Of a stretch of DNA of 64,000 nucleotides, positions 44,791 through 54,090 are shown one piece after another. Numbering within the stretch: position 1 is the first letter of the stretch; each line of letters opens with the position of its first letter. The DNA comes from Sphingomonas montanisoli (GTDB lineage: Bacteria; Pseudomonadota; Alphaproteobacteria; Sphingomonadales; Sphingomonadaceae). The translations under genes were made by a program, and so were the position numbers. Where the stretch lies: the NCBI RefSeq assembly GCF_008274695.1, contig NZ_VTOU01000003.1, positions 124,001-188,000 of the forward strand, read 5' to 3'. The notes below the pieces were generated by a model that did no database searches, was not told the DNA's origin, and was given only the letters and a program-made list of their open reading frames with translations.

Positions 44791-45438
44791 TCAGGCGCGC
44801 TGACGAAGTGCCGAGAACATTGACATGAGGCCGACGGGGCCACCTTTTTCCTCGGCGCGTATATAGGCGTCACGCTGACGCATGCGCGCGAGATGCGCCT
44901 GCATGTTGGGATAGGGCTCGATCTGCCCGAAGCCTTCGACCAGTTCCTCGTAAAAAGTGAGTTGGATGTCGGCGGCACTGAACCCGACGCCGGCGATCGT
45001 CCCGTCGAGGCCCAGCGCCTCCTCTATCAGGGTCAGATGCTTGGTGAGCATCGCCTGGGTCTGCGCCTTGCCGGCATCGTCGGGGCTGCGCAGGAACCGG
45101 AGCAGGCCCATCAGAGGCGCCTTGGCCGATCCCTCGATATAGGTCAGCCATTGGTAAAACCGCATCGATTCGGCCGTGCCGGGCGGCGGACGGAGCCGGC
45201 CGTCGCCATAGGCATCGAGGATGTAGAGTATAATGCCGGTGGACTCGACCATCACCGCACCGTTGTCCGCGATCGTCGGTGCCTTGGCAGCGGGATGAAT
45301 GGCACGCAGCGAGGCCGGCGACATGAAGGTCTGGCGATCGCGTTGATGGAGGGCAATTCGATATTCGACTCCCAGCTCCTCGAGCAGCCAGAGCACGACG
45401 TGCGAATGCGAATTGTTCAGATGATGGACTGTAATCAT
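44791..45438 (-). CDS. Glutathione S-transferase
   Basis: The protein has 215 residues from the ATG at 45438, with GAGGA seven bases upstream. The N-terminal thioredoxin-like domain (MITVHHLNNSHSHVVLWLLEELGVEYRI, with MVESTGIILYILDAYG carrying the ES glutathione contact) is followed by the all-helical C-terminal domain. It is probably a cytosolic conjugating or reducing enzyme. It starts 11 bases after the remnant of an SRPBCC gene that was likely its operon partner. Confidence 0.92.
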   Translation of the reverse strand: MITVHHLNNSHSHVVLWLLEELGVEYRIALHQRDRQTFMSPASLRAIHPAAKAPTIADNGAVMVESTGIILYILDAYGDGRLRPPPGTAESMRFYQWLTYIEGSAKAPLMGLLRFLRSPDDAGKAQTQAMLTKHLTLIEEALGLDGTIAGVGFSAADIQLTFYEELVEGFGQIEPYPNMQAHLARMRQRDAYIRAEEKGGPVGLMSMFSALRQRA

Positions 45439-45448
45439 ATGCGGTTCC

Positions 45449-45595
45449 TCACCAGGGCTTGGATCCGCTCTCGTCGAAAAAGCCGACGGTCGGACCATCG
45501 TCGTCGATCATCGCATATTTCAGGATGATCTTCGCCCCTTCATCGGAGCCCGCGAGCGCGAACGTGAGGGCTGCTGGACCGGTCGTACTATAGTT
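45449..45595 (-). pseudogene. C-terminal remnant of an SRPBCC/AHSA1-type gene
   Basis: About 48 codons in frame read like the end of an AHSA1/SRPBCC protein (GPAALTFALAG..., then ILKYAMIDDDGP, ending KPW-stop). They are preceded by an in-frame TGA with no start codon. The remnant ends just before the GST ribosome-binding site. The 5' part of the gene has been lost; nothing similar is seen further right. Confidence 0.55.
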
Positions 45596-45716
45596 TCACG
45601 AGATCGCCGGTGCGGGCGGGCGGCGTCGTTCCGACAGAGTTTCGATCGTTCGCGTAGCCGTCATCGAGGTCATAAGAGCTGACTGGCCGGTTGCAGGAGC
45701 GGAAAGACCGGCGGCT

Positions 45717-45744
45717 ACGTCCGATTATGGGGCGCGTAGCTGCC
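45717..45744 (+). repeat. Dispersed intergenic repeat, copy B
   Basis: ACGTCCGATTATGGGGCGCG followed by TAGCTGCC. It aligns with copies at 44714, 46680 and 50721 over about 28 bases. Confidence 0.45.
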
Positions 45745-45767
45745 TTGCTGCGTATGACGATGGTGTA

Positions 45768-46541
45768 TCACTGAGTTGCGGCATTTATTACTGCAACTGT
45801 CTCGTCAGGCTGGTCCAACATTGGAAAATGCCCGCTTGCGTTGAACCAGTGCAGCTCGGCGGAAGGAAAGGCGGCCTTTGCACGCGCCGCCTGTCTCGGC
45901 AGGCATAACCGATCGTGGCGACCCCAACCGATTACGATCCGCCGAGACGGATCGGCTGCTGGGCCAATTTGCTCAGGCCCGCTGGCGAGATCATTCACCA
46001 GAGCATCGAATGTTGACGTATCACTTAAGCTTTCAAGCTCGGTCGCGACAACTGTCGGATCGAGCGCCCAAGGGCGAGCCGACAGCTGCGCTAGCAGCGC
46101 TGTGCGTGACGCGGCGTTCTTGCTTAGCGTTTGCAGCATAGGCCGGATTGCCCGAACCAACCGTCCCGACACTCCGATGGTAACTTTGAAGAATGTGCGC
46201 TCCCAGCCGCGCCAGAAGCCGCCAGGATCGAGGGCCACGACGTTGCCGACCCGGCCACGCCGCGCAAGCTCCAGCGCAATCCGCGCACCCATTGAGCTAC
46301 CGACGACATCGATTCCTTCAAGTCTGTGTTCCGCGATGTAACGCTCGACGCTGGCAACGAGGCCATCGAAGGTCCCGCTATCCTGGCCGGCTGGACTTGC
46401 GCCGTGTCCGGGAAGATCAACCGCAATAAGCGACCGCTCGGCACTGAGGGCGTCCATGACGGTGCTCCATGATTTCCAGCTCCCGCCGAGACCGTGAATA
46501 AGTAGCAACTGGGGACCAGATCCGCGTTGAACCTCGTGCAT
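45768..46541 (-). CDS. Alpha/beta hydrolase
   Basis: The 257-residue protein shows the catalytic triad: Ser in VVGSSMGARIAL, Asp in GWGRHDRL and His in NASGHFPMLDQP. The oxyanion region is LLLIHGLGGSWKSW. Esterase or C-C hydrolase activity is expected, with unknown substrate. It stands alone between repeat copies and shows no linked pathway genes. Confidence 0.9.
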   Translation of the reverse strand: MHEVQRGSGPQLLLIHGLGGSWKSWSTVMDALSAERSLIAVDLPGHGASPAGQDSGTFDGLVASVERYIAEHRLEGIDVVGSSMGARIALELARRGRVGNVVALDPGGFWRGWERTFFKVTIGVSGRLVRAIRPMLQTLSKNAASRTALLAQLSARPWALDPTVVATELESLSDTSTFDALVNDLASGPEQIGPAADPSRRIVIGWGRHDRLCLPRQAARAKAAFPSAELHWFNASGHFPMLDQPDETVAVINAATQ

Positions 46542-46649
46542 TCAGCAAAACTCCGATTGGTTACCCTGAACCATCGGGATTGACCTTCGGGGCCGACGAC
46601 TGCGTCATCGAATTGATGATACGAAATTAAGTCAGTCGGGTCATCGCGC

Positions 46650-46714
46650 GACCGACCGCTTCTGGGTTAGGTGATCGCGGCGTCGGATGGCCGCTGTTAG
46701 GGCGCATATCTGCC
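46650..46714 (+). repeat. Dispersed intergenic repeat, copy C
   Basis: GACCGACCGCTT at 46650-46661 matches copy A, and TTAGGGCGCATATCTGCC at 46697-46714 matches the core end of copies B and D. Spacing between the two parts is similar to copy A. Confidence 0.4.
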
Positions 46715-46756
46715 AAGCCGCAGACGAAGCAAATATTCTAGATCGTCGGCGAGATC

Positions 46757-47845
46757 TTAGGATCCCTCGCCCGCTCGAGCAGCTTCGGCCGGGCGTTCAA
46801 AACCAAGGCTTTCCAGAACGGCGTGCGCTTCGACAAAGCTCTCCGCGCAATAGACTGGCACGCCGACGGTAGTGATCCCGGCAAGATGTTCGGCATTTGG
46901 GCCTGACTTACACGATCCCGACACGTCGCGGATCAGGACGGCCCCAACCCGATCGCGATGATCGCGCACCACTGCAGCATAAACCTCGACATCCTTCTGG
47001 CCATTGTCACCCATCAGCAAAAATTGATGATCGGGATAGAAAGCGAGGATCTTGCGGATCGCCTCGATCTTGTGATCGGCGTGGCCGGTATTGATGAATT
47101 TTGTCGCATCGATCCCGATGTCCTTCAGGAACATCGGCCCGTGCGGAATGGCATTACGCTCCATAAAATCGGCGAGGAATCCGTAGAGATTCCAAGGACT
47201 CGAGGAGACGTAGAAGAAGGGCCGTGTCGGTGCGCGATGGTCGCGCGCAATCATCGCATAAAGGCTTGCCGCCCCCGGCACGACGAGCCGATCCTGCGGG
47301 CGTTCCACCAGAACACGGCGCCAGTTTTTCAGGAAATTGGTAGCGCCAGTCTCGATCACCGTATCGTCGATGTCGGAGATCACCCCCCAATGATCATCGG
47401 TCCCCGGCGCCAGGACCGGAACCTCAACCGACGGCGTCTGCATCTCATGGTGGGGCGTCGTGAGCGTCACCGCATCCCAGCGGGCGGTGAAGGGTAACGC
47501 CTCTTCGATCGGGATGGCGAAGTTGAAATAGCCTTCCTCGTCGGACACGACATCATCGCTCCGTCCGTCATGCTCGAGACGGACCGTTACACCCGCCAGT
47601 TCGCGGCTGTTATAGATGGCCAGCATAGCACGGACCCGCGCGACGAATCCTTCGTCCGGGTCGAGCGCGTCGGCGAAGCGAACGATGCGTCCCGACACCC
47701 GAAGCTCGGTGGCATTGCGATAGCCCGCATACGCCAACATCCGGACCCGGCCGTCACCGCGCGATGGCAACAGCCGGGTCAGCCGGTCGATATCCCGTTC
47801 AAGCTCCAGCGCAGCGGCGTGAAGGAGGCGACCGAAAAGTGCCAT
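46757..47845 (-). CDS. App1-like phosphatidate phosphatase domain protein (DUF2183)
   Basis: The protein has 362 residues from the ATG that overlaps the upstream stop as TGATG. The HAD-type catalytic motif SDIDDTVIETGATN and the following FYVSSSPWNLY and MFLKDIG...HKIEAI...LMGDNGQKDVEVYA are those of the App1/DUF2183 family, which dephosphorylates phosphatidate in yeast. The bacterial role is unknown; membrane-lipid turnover is possible. It is translationally coupled to the L,D-transpeptidase gene. Confidence 0.9.
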   Translation of the reverse strand: MALFGRLLHAAALELERDIDRLTRLLPSRGDGRVRMLAYAGYRNATELRVSGRIVRFADALDPDEGFVARVRAMLAIYNSRELAGVTVRLEHDGRSDDVVSDEEGYFNFAIPIEEALPFTARWDAVTLTTPHHEMQTPSVEVPVLAPGTDDHWGVISDIDDTVIETGATNFLKNWRRVLVERPQDRLVVPGAASLYAMIARDHRAPTRPFFYVSSSPWNLYGFLADFMERNAIPHGPMFLKDIGIDATKFINTGHADHKIEAIRKILAFYPDHQFLLMGDNGQKDVEVYAAVVRDHRDRVGAVLIRDVSGSCKSGPNAEHLAGITTVGVPVYCAESFVEAHAVLESLGFERPAEAARAGEGS

Positions 47846-49281
47846 CAAGGGCCGACGTCATTCCCGCCAGACTTCAGGCGGTGTGCGGCAACCGATGGGA
47901 ATCCCAGTGCCTTCGCGACACGGTCATCCCATCCATACGGATCGGCGCGGATGATCGCATTGCCGCCATCGTCCACGACGACCGTCTGATACATCAGGCG
48001 CACCGGCAGTTTTCGCGGCAACGCGACAAAGCCTTCCTCACCAGCATCCCGCGCCTTGCGCCACTCCTCCAGCACGCCGGCGTCGCGCGCTAGAATTTCA
48101 GCGAAACCGAGCGCATCTTCGACCCGGACACAGCCGTGGCTGCGCTGGCGCTGAACCTCGTTGAAGAGCGCCTTGGCGGGGGTATCGTGCAGATAGATGG
48201 CGTGCGTGTTCTGCATATCAAACTTGACCAGGCCGAGCGAGTTTTTCGGTCCCGGCTGCTGAACGATCCAGCCATCCTTCCACACCATGTTGTTCTGTCG
48301 CAGATAGCCTTCGCCCTTGCCCGCGATCTCCTTCTTCTCGATCGATCGTGGCACTGTCCAGGTGGGGTTCGCGACCAGTCGATAGATTGGCGATTGGAGC
48401 AGAGGCGTTTCGGTATCGGGTTCGCCGACCACTACGCGCCGGCTGTCCACGATCTTGCCGTCGCGCCAATAGGTCAGTTGAGACGTCGCGGTGTTGACGT
48501 CGATGCGCGTCGATGGCGCATTGCGCTCGAGCCAGCGCAGCCGTTCCATCGCGACCCCGATGGAACGCGCGCGATCGCCATCGGTGAAGTTCAGGATCTC
48601 GAGCGCGTCGCTCCCGATAATGCCGTCCGGCTTGATGCCATAATCGGCCTGCATCCGCTGAACGGCTTTCGTCATCACGGCATCGTAGCGGGTGGGCTTG
48701 GTGCTGCCATTGTCAAGATAGCCCAGCGCGATGAGCTGGAGGGCAATCGCGGGGATGCGCGCATCCGTCGAGCCGGGTTCAAGCGGCCTGGCGCGTTCGG
48801 GAATGGCGGGAGCGCCTTGTCCGTCGCCCTTGCGTAACGCGACATAGGCCTTCGACAAGGCCAAATAATGCGGATCCTTCGGCGCCAGATTGTCCAGCCA
48901 TTCGCCAACCTTGCCTTGCATCAGAGCATCGGCAAGCCCGTTCCGCAGATCGATGTCAGGACGCGCCAGCGTGTAGATCGGATAGAGCTTCGCTGGATCC
49001 GCTGATCCCTTGGCGAGCGCGGAGGCGAAGCGCAATGCTTCGTCAGTCAAAGCGCGATCTTCGCCGTCCTTGCCCTTTTCGGGCAGCGCGAACGCCACAT
49101 GATCGAGGGCATGCTCATCGCGCCGATCGATCCGATCGCGCAGTTCGCCCGCCGCCTTGGAGTTCCATTGCGCTGTTTCTAGCGATGCCGCGGAAATTGG
49201 ATTTTTCGGAGAAGGCTCGCCACAGGATGCGAGGGTGAGGGACAAAACGGTCAGTGACGCGGCAATCGCAATTTTACGCAC
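47845..49281 (-). CDS. L,D-transpeptidase (YcbB/LdtD-like), lipoprotein-type signal
   Basis: The 478-residue protein starts from a GTG with GAGGAG six bases upstream. The signal (LSLTLASC) fits a lipobox, suggesting lipid attachment. It has a peptidoglycan-binding-like segment (MQADYGIKPDGIIGSDALEILNF) and the YkuD catalytic motif in IYLHDTPAKALFNEVQRQRSHGCVRVEDAL, with Cys in HGCVRV. It probably forms 3-3 crosslinks or attaches proteins to peptidoglycan in the periplasm. It is upstream of and coupled to the App1-like gene. Confidence 0.93.
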   Translation of the reverse strand: MRKIAIAASLTVLSLTLASCGEPSPKNPISAASLETAQWNSKAAGELRDRIDRRDEHALDHVAFALPEKGKDGEDRALTDEALRFASALAKGSADPAKLYPIYTLARPDIDLRNGLADALMQGKVGEWLDNLAPKDPHYLALSKAYVALRKGDGQGAPAIPERARPLEPGSTDARIPAIALQLIALGYLDNGSTKPTRYDAVMTKAVQRMQADYGIKPDGIIGSDALEILNFTDGDRARSIGVAMERLRWLERNAPSTRIDVNTATSQLTYWRDGKIVDSRRVVVGEPDTETPLLQSPIYRLVANPTWTVPRSIEKKEIAGKGEGYLRQNNMVWKDGWIVQQPGPKNSLGLVKFDMQNTHAIYLHDTPAKALFNEVQRQRSHGCVRVEDALGFAEILARDAGVLEEWRKARDAGEEGFVALPRKLPVRLMYQTVVVDDGGNAIIRADPYGWDDRVAKALGFPSVAAHRLKSGGNDVGP

Positions 49282-49523
49282 GCAGAACTCCTCATGGTCT
49301 CATCACCTGAACGCGAGGGAGTTGCTTAGGGTCCGTATCGACAAGCTCTTGGCAGTCGCGGTCGTCAGCACCTCGAAACCATTTGCGCCACCATCTTCGT
49401 TGAACTCCAGGAGTTGCGGCCAATGTCGGGGACAGTTGGCCGCAGGTGCGACCTCTCGTGCGTGAGCGGCGGAGATTATAGGCGCCGCGGACGTTGAGCG
49501 CAGGGCATCATCAGGAGACGCAA

Positions 49524-49940
49524 ATGAGCATCTTTGGAAATATCCTCGGCAAGATCTTCGGCCACGGCGACAAGCCGACGAAGCCGACCACAACGCCGCC
49601 TCCCGCAGCACAGCGCCCGGCGGTCGCGACGCCTGCCGCGTCAGTGCCCAAGCCGGCTGCGCCAGCACCCTCGCCCGTACAACCGGTGGATGTCGAGGCG
49701 GTGCTGACCCAGATCGCTGCCGCCAAGGGCCGTCCCTCGAACTGGCAGACTTCGATCGTCGACTTGCTGACGCTACTTGACCTCGACTCAAGCCTTACGG
49801 CGCGCAAGGAGCTCGGGGCTGAACTCAACGTCCACGCCGGTGCAGGTGGCAGCGCCGAGCAGAATATCGCGCTTCACAAGGCGGTAATGCGTAAGCTCGC
49901 TGAAAATGGCGGTAAGGTACCTGCTTCGCTGCGCGATTAA
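49524..49940 (+). CDS. DUF3597 protein
   Basis: The protein has 138 residues from an ATG with AGGAGA five bases upstream. A short N-terminal segment (MSIFGNILGKIFG) is followed by a proline/alanine-rich linker and the conserved DUF3597 domain (VDVEAVLTQIAAAKGRPSNWQTSIVDLLTLLDLDSSLTARKELGAELNVHAGAGGSAEQN). Some homologues resemble LysM-linked or phage-like stress proteins, but the function is unknown. Confidence 0.88.
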   Translation: MSIFGNILGKIFGHGDKPTKPTTTPPPAAQRPAVATPAASVPKPAAPAPSPVQPVDVEAVLTQIAAAKGRPSNWQTSIVDLLTLLDLDSSLTARKELGAELNVHAGAGGSAEQNIALHKAVMRKLAENGGKVPASLRD

Positions 49941-50161
49941 GCGCGCGCTATCGCCGGTTTATCGATCAGGCCCCGTCCGGCTTTGCGCCATGTCGGGGCC
50001 CCCGTTTGATCCCGCGCGACCTGCCCTAGATCACCGCGCATGCGGTGGTCAGGCGACAGCAGCCCTAAGCAACCAGATCGCAGCGTGTAGACGAACGTGG
50101 GCTTTCGGGAGGGGATCACGGCGCAATGCCGCCTAATGTCATAGCCGCGCGTTGAGCGCTG

Positions 50162-50434
50162 ATGACTGACACGATCAAGGATCTCCAGCGTAGAATGGAA
50201 ATTGCGGCGAGCGATCTCGATTTCGAGGAGGCGCGGCGCCTTCGTGACCGGATCAATCTGATGCGAGGCGGGGCAAGCGCTGCAGACGCCGCGCTGGCAG
50301 ACACATCGGGTTTGGTCCGCCAGCAGCCCGGCACCATGGGGCTTGGCACGAGCAGGCAACGGCCGGCACCTTCGCCAAGGTGGAAGCCGCCGCCGAAGCC
50401 CGATCTCATGACTTCCGGCCGGAAACGAAAGTGA
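50162..50434 (+). CDS. UvrB/UvrC-motif protein
   Basis: A 90-residue protein whose N-terminal 40 residues form a UVR helical hairpin (IKDLQRRMEIAASDLDFEEARRLRDRINLM), the motif that mediates UvrB-UvrC contact. The rest is a basic, proline-rich tail. A repair or stress role is suggested only by the motif. Its stop overlaps the ATG of the broken DUF3253 gene (TGATG). Confidence 0.85.
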   Translation: MTDTIKDLQRRMEIAASDLDFEEARRLRDRINLMRGGASAADAALADTSGLVRQQPGTMGLGTSRQRPAPSPRWKPPPKPDLMTSGRKRK

Positions 50435-50714
50435 TGATCGACGTCGCAAGTGCCGCCGTGCTTGACTTACTTGCTGCTCGTGATCCGGAGCGACGATATG
50501 TCCCAGCGAGGTTGCACGAAAGATCGCGGCAGTAGCATCCGCAAATGATGGGGGAGATTGGCGTACCGCGATGCCCATCGTCCATGCTGCAGTTGATCAC
50601 CTGCTAAGTCAGAGGGATATCACCCTGAGCTGGAAAGGCAGGGCCATATCGGCGCGGTCCGGGCCGTATCGGATTGCCGTCGCGAGCGTCAGCTCATCGG
50701 ACACCCGAAAATGA
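50434..50714 (+). pseudogene. Frameshifted DUF3253 gene
   Basis: The ATG overlaps the UVR-motif gene stop. The first 22 codons (VASAAVLDLLAARDPERRYVP) match the start of DUF3253. The family continues in the +1-shifted frame after a CCC run at 50502-50504: EVARKIAAV, DWRTAMPIVHAAVDHLL, LSWKGRAISARSGPYRIA, ending at TGA 50712-50714. Adding one C restores a single 90-plus-residue frame. So it is a recent frameshift, or a base-calling error in a C run. Confidence 0.72.
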
Positions 50715-50720
50715 TCTCGA

Positions 50721-50748
50721 ACGTCCGACTATCGGGCGCTTTGCTGCC
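50721..50748 (+). repeat. Dispersed intergenic repeat, copy D
   Basis: ACGTCCGACTATCGGGCGCT followed by TTGCTGCC. It starts 7 bases after the broken DUF3253 stop. Confidence 0.45.
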
Positions 50749-50886
50749 ATATATAAGATGGACACAGGCGGAGTTGCCGAAAGACCGGAGAAATCGCTTC
50801 CGGCAAGGCCTGACTCATACGCATTTGCATTGAATGACAGACGCGCGATACCATCGTCAGCGACAAAAGAGTGCGGGGAGTGATCA

Positions 50887-51294
50887 ATGCCGACCAGAGA
50901 ACAAATCGCCGGCGCAATGCAAACACACTTCGACGCGTGGAACGCGCAGGATCGATCCCGCTGGATGGCAAACTTCTCGGCGTCGGTCGTATTTGAGGAC
51001 CCCATCGGTGGACCGAAGAAGGTCGGCACTGAGTCCGTCAGGCTGAGCTGGGATAACTCATTCAAGAACGGGCGCTCGTGGAAACTCGAGCCGATCCTGA
51101 TGCAGATATGCTCAGATCAGGCGGCCTGCCATATCCGCAATACGGGCGATCTGAACGGCGAGACGGCGGTAATCGACAGCATAGAGGTGTACACGATCGG
51201 CGATGATGGAAAGATCGCGTACGTGCGCACGTGGTTCACGCCACCACCGGGCGTCGTCCTCGATCCGTATTTCATGCAGGCTCACGAGCATTGA
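50887..51294 (+). CDS. SnoaL/NTF2-like protein
   Basis: A 135-residue protein with the NTF2-like pattern: an N-terminal helix with FDAWNAQDRSRWMANFSASVVFEDPIGG, then a beta-sheet ending in AYVRTWFTPPPG. Such folds can be isomerases, hydratases or binding proteins. No catalytic residues can be assigned. The ATG is preceded by GGGGAGTGATCA. Confidence 0.82.
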   Translation: MPTREQIAGAMQTHFDAWNAQDRSRWMANFSASVVFEDPIGGPKKVGTESVRLSWDNSFKNGRSWKLEPILMQICSDQAACHIRNTGDLNGETAVIDSIEVYTIGDDGKIAYVRTWFTPPPGVVLDPYFMQAHEH

Positions 51295-51679
51295 CCAGGC
51301 ATTTATAGTTTTAAAGAGGTCATCGACGGACTTTTACGACACGATTTAGGGCACAAAGTCGGCACTGCCTTACCAGTATATGCCGCGCAAACTGCTGATC
51401 CTTTAGACACTGAGTAGGGCCGCTACTCACGGGCCCGCAGCTTGGCGCCTACGCCATACTGGCTACCCCGATGGTCAAAGTATGGCTCATCTCGTGGCCG
51501 ATCCGCGATACCGTCGAGCTCGACCTAGCTCGCCATTTGCAAGATGAAATCCGCATTGGGGGAGATGCGCGCAGAGGTACTGGCCGCCTTATCCGCCGAT
51601 AGCAAAGATGGGTGATTTGCGCTGCCGCAGATATCGCGATCGCCCACCCGGCCCAAATGCCGTCAACCTAGGAAATGCA
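51295..51679. other. Gap before the broken LLM oxidoreductase gene
   Basis: About 385 bases without a recognised gene. A frame from an ATG at 51471 could encode about 43 residues but has no family features. A TTTAGGGC...CTGCC stretch near 51345-51370 is a weak match to the dispersed repeat. Confidence 0.35.
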
Positions 51680-52369
51680 ATGAAGTTTTCCACGACTTTG
51701 CCATTCCTGCGCGACCTGTCGTCGCGTGATCCCTACCGGGAAACGTTCGAGTTAGCTCAGGTCGCTGAGGAAGCAGGCTTCGATACAATCACGATCGGGC
51801 AGCATCATTTTCGCGAAGGCGACCCATCTGACCCGCTGACGGTGCTGGGATGTGTCGCCACGCGGACTAGTCGCATCAGGGTGGCAACAGGGATCTTCAT
51901 CCTGCCGATGCATGACCCTCTGCAAGTAGCGGAGCAGGTGGCGACAATCGATCAACTATCGGGCGGCCGCGTCTCTCTCGGCGTCGGAACGGGCTGGAAT
52001 CAGTTTGAATACGAGGTGCTTGGCGTTCCCTTCAAGGAACGCGGAGCGAGGATGGAAGAAGCTCTCAAGGTACTCCGCCTTCTCTGGGAGAAGGAAAACG
52101 TGAGCTTTGAGGGTAAGTTTTATAGATTCCCGGAGCTGACGATGTTCCCGCGGCCGATCCAGCGTCCGGGGCCACCGCTCATCGTAGCCGGAGACGTGCC
52201 GGTTGCGGTCGATCGCGCAGCTCGGTTGGGCGACATGTGGATGTGCGGTCCGGTGGTCGACCTTGGCTACGCGAAGGCGTTGTCGTCAATCTATCGAGAA
52301 AAATGCGAGGCCATCAACCGCAAGCCCGACTTGAGCAGCCCCCACCGGGTGGTCCGGCTTGTTAGTTAG
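51680..52369 (+). pseudogene. LLM-class flavin-dependent oxidoreductase truncated by an insertion sequence
   Basis: The frame starts at the ATG at 51680 and follows the luciferase-like monooxygenase family (MKFSTTLPFLRDL, FDTITIGQHHF, ATGIFILPMHDPLQVAEQVATIDQLSGGRVSLGVGTGWNQFEYEVLGVPFKERGARMEEALKVLRLLW). Native sequence ends at the IS boundary 52332 after about 217 codons. The last 12 codons before the stop at 52369 come from the IS. The missing C-terminal third is not found on the other side of the element, so function is probably lost. Confidence 0.82.
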
Positions 52370-53600
52370 TGCATTGTCGTTTCCGCCGCCATTGCCGGGC
52401 GTAGGTGGAGCGAAGCGGAACCGGAGGCCGGCAATGGCGGTGTCGCCGCTTCCGGGGCCGGCGGGCGGTAGCCCAGGCTGCTGTGCGGCCGGACGGTGTT
52501 GTAGTGACGGCGCCACGCCTCGATCAGCACCCTGGCCTCGGCGAGGCTGTAGAAGATCTCGCCGTTGAGCAGCTCGTCGCGAAGCGACCCGTTGAAGCTC
52601 TCGTTATAGCCGTTCTCCCATGGCGAGCCCGGGGCGATGTAGAGCGTCTTCACGCCGATCTGGCCGAGCCAGGTCTGGACGGCGGTGGCGATGAACTCGC
52701 TGCCGTTGTCCGACCTGATGTGCGCTGGCGGACCCCGGTCGATGAACAGGTCGGCCAACGCGGCCAGCACGTCTTCGTGGCGGAGCTGGCGTGACACGAC
52801 CAGTGCCAGGCACTCGCGACTGGCCTCGTCGATGATGGTCAGGATGCGGAACTTGCGCCCGTCGTGGGTGCGCTCCTCGACGAAGTCATAGGCCCAGACA
52901 TGCCCCGGATACTCTGGCCGGAGCCGGATGCAGGAGCCGTCATTGAGCCACAGTCGACCGCGTTTCGGTTGGCGCTGCGGCACCTTCAGCCCCTCGCGCC
53001 GCCAGATCCGCTCCACCCGTTTGTGGTTTACCGACCAGCCCGCCGCATGCAGCAGCGCGGTCACCCGACGGTAGCCGTAGCGCCCGTACTGCTTCGCCAG
53101 CGCGACGACGTCGTCGGTGAGCGCCTGCTCGTCATCCGCCCCGCACGGCACTTTGCGCTGCGTCGACCGGTGCTGCCCGAGAACGCGACACACCCGTCGC
53201 TCGGATACGTCCAGCACCTCTTTCACCTGGTCGATGCAGCGCCGGCGCCGCGCGGGGCTCAGAAGTTTCCCCGTGCCGCCTCCTGCAGGATCAGCTTGTC
53301 CAGCGTCAGGTCGGAGATCGCGCGGCGCAGCCGCAGGTTCTCTTTCTCCAGGTCCTTCATCCGCCGTGCCTGATCCGTCTTCAGGCCACCATACTCCTTG
53401 CGCCAGCGATAGTAGGTCTGCTCGCTGACCGCGATCCGTCGGCACGCCTCGGCGGTCGTGCCGCCTTGGCCCAGCATGATCTCCACTTCACGCAGCTTCC
53501 CGATGATCTCCTCGGGCTTGTGCTTCTTCGAAGGCATTCGTCGTCCCTTCCTCGATCCAGACTGTCATAGTCGGTGGACCACTCAGAAGGGGGCAGCTCA
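52332..53600 (-). mobile_element. IS3-family insertion sequence (about 1269 bp)
   Basis: The terminal inverted repeats are TGAGCAGCCCCCACC...GTGGTCC at 52332 and, reading inwards from 53600, TGAGCTGCCCCCTTC...GTGGTCC. The element encodes orfA and orfB on the minus strand with a programmed -1 frameshift. No target-site duplication is visible in the immediate flanks (ACT on the left, AGG on the right). A deletion next to the insertion would also explain the missing end of the interrupted gene. Confidence 0.85.
52366..53537 (-). CDS. IS3-family transposase, OrfAB by -1 frameshift
   Basis: OrfA (53259-53537, 92 residues) has an HTH and leucine-zipper-like helix ([22 protein letters not shown]...[17 protein letters not shown]). 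OrfB continues in the -1 frame after the slippery heptamer G-GGA-AAC (53265-53271), four codons before the orfA stop counting from the G. It has the DDE catalytic residues in [14 protein letters not shown] and [16 protein letters not shown]. The two parts give an OrfAB fusion of about 390 residues, as in other IS3 members. The ORF from 53445 in the other frame before the slip site is not used. Confidence 0.9.
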
Positions 53601-53641
53601 AGGCCGCCGCCCCGCCGCCCCATATGGTCGAGACGATCTAC

Positions 53642-53821
53642 TCAGCCCGCCTTGCCAGCCTCCTTGGCCGCTTCGTTCACCATCGCGCGGTCGGCATTGT
53701 CTTGAACAGCTGCGGCCATCGCCTCCCAAGTCTCCGCAGATCGCAAGTGCATGTCACGGCGGTTAGGCAAAGCTGTATTTCGTGCGGCAGTGCGCTGCGC
53801 TTCCGCGTTCGCGCGATACAT
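53642..53821 (-). CDS. Small conserved helical protein
   Basis: The frame runs from ATG 53819-53821 to TGA 53642-53644 and encodes 59 residues (MYRANAEAQRTAARNTALPNRRDM, then HLRSAETWEAMAAAVQ). This composition and the RSAETWEAMA motif resemble small proteins common in sphingomonads, which I know only as hypothetical. An in-frame stop lies just before the ATG. Function is unknown. Confidence 0.6.
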   Translation of the reverse strand: MYRANAEAQRTAARNTALPNRRDMHLRSAETWEAMAAAVQDNADRAMVNEAAKEAGKAG

Positions 53822-54090
53822 CTCATATCGAGCGTCGTCGAGCGCCTACAATCCCTTGGCTGAAAGGCCAAGCGAGGGTGCTGCTCGATTCTGTGAGACT
53901 GTCCGGAAGGGTTGAGGCTCCCAGCTGGGGACTTCCCGGGGTCGGGCTGCGGGAAGCCTCAAAGCGCGATAACTCGCCACAGGCTCGGCCGCCTTTCCAT
54001 TCGCACCACGCAGATCAGAAAAGCTCAATCTATATTAGCGCAACCGTTGCAGTTGTCTGATAGATCGACGTAACTTCGTTGGGGGACGAT

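Noticed and set aside
52366-53445. Independent 359-codon transposase starting at 53445
   Set aside because: The part before the slip site is out of frame with orfA and has no HTH features. The normal IS3 product is the OrfAB frameshift fusion.
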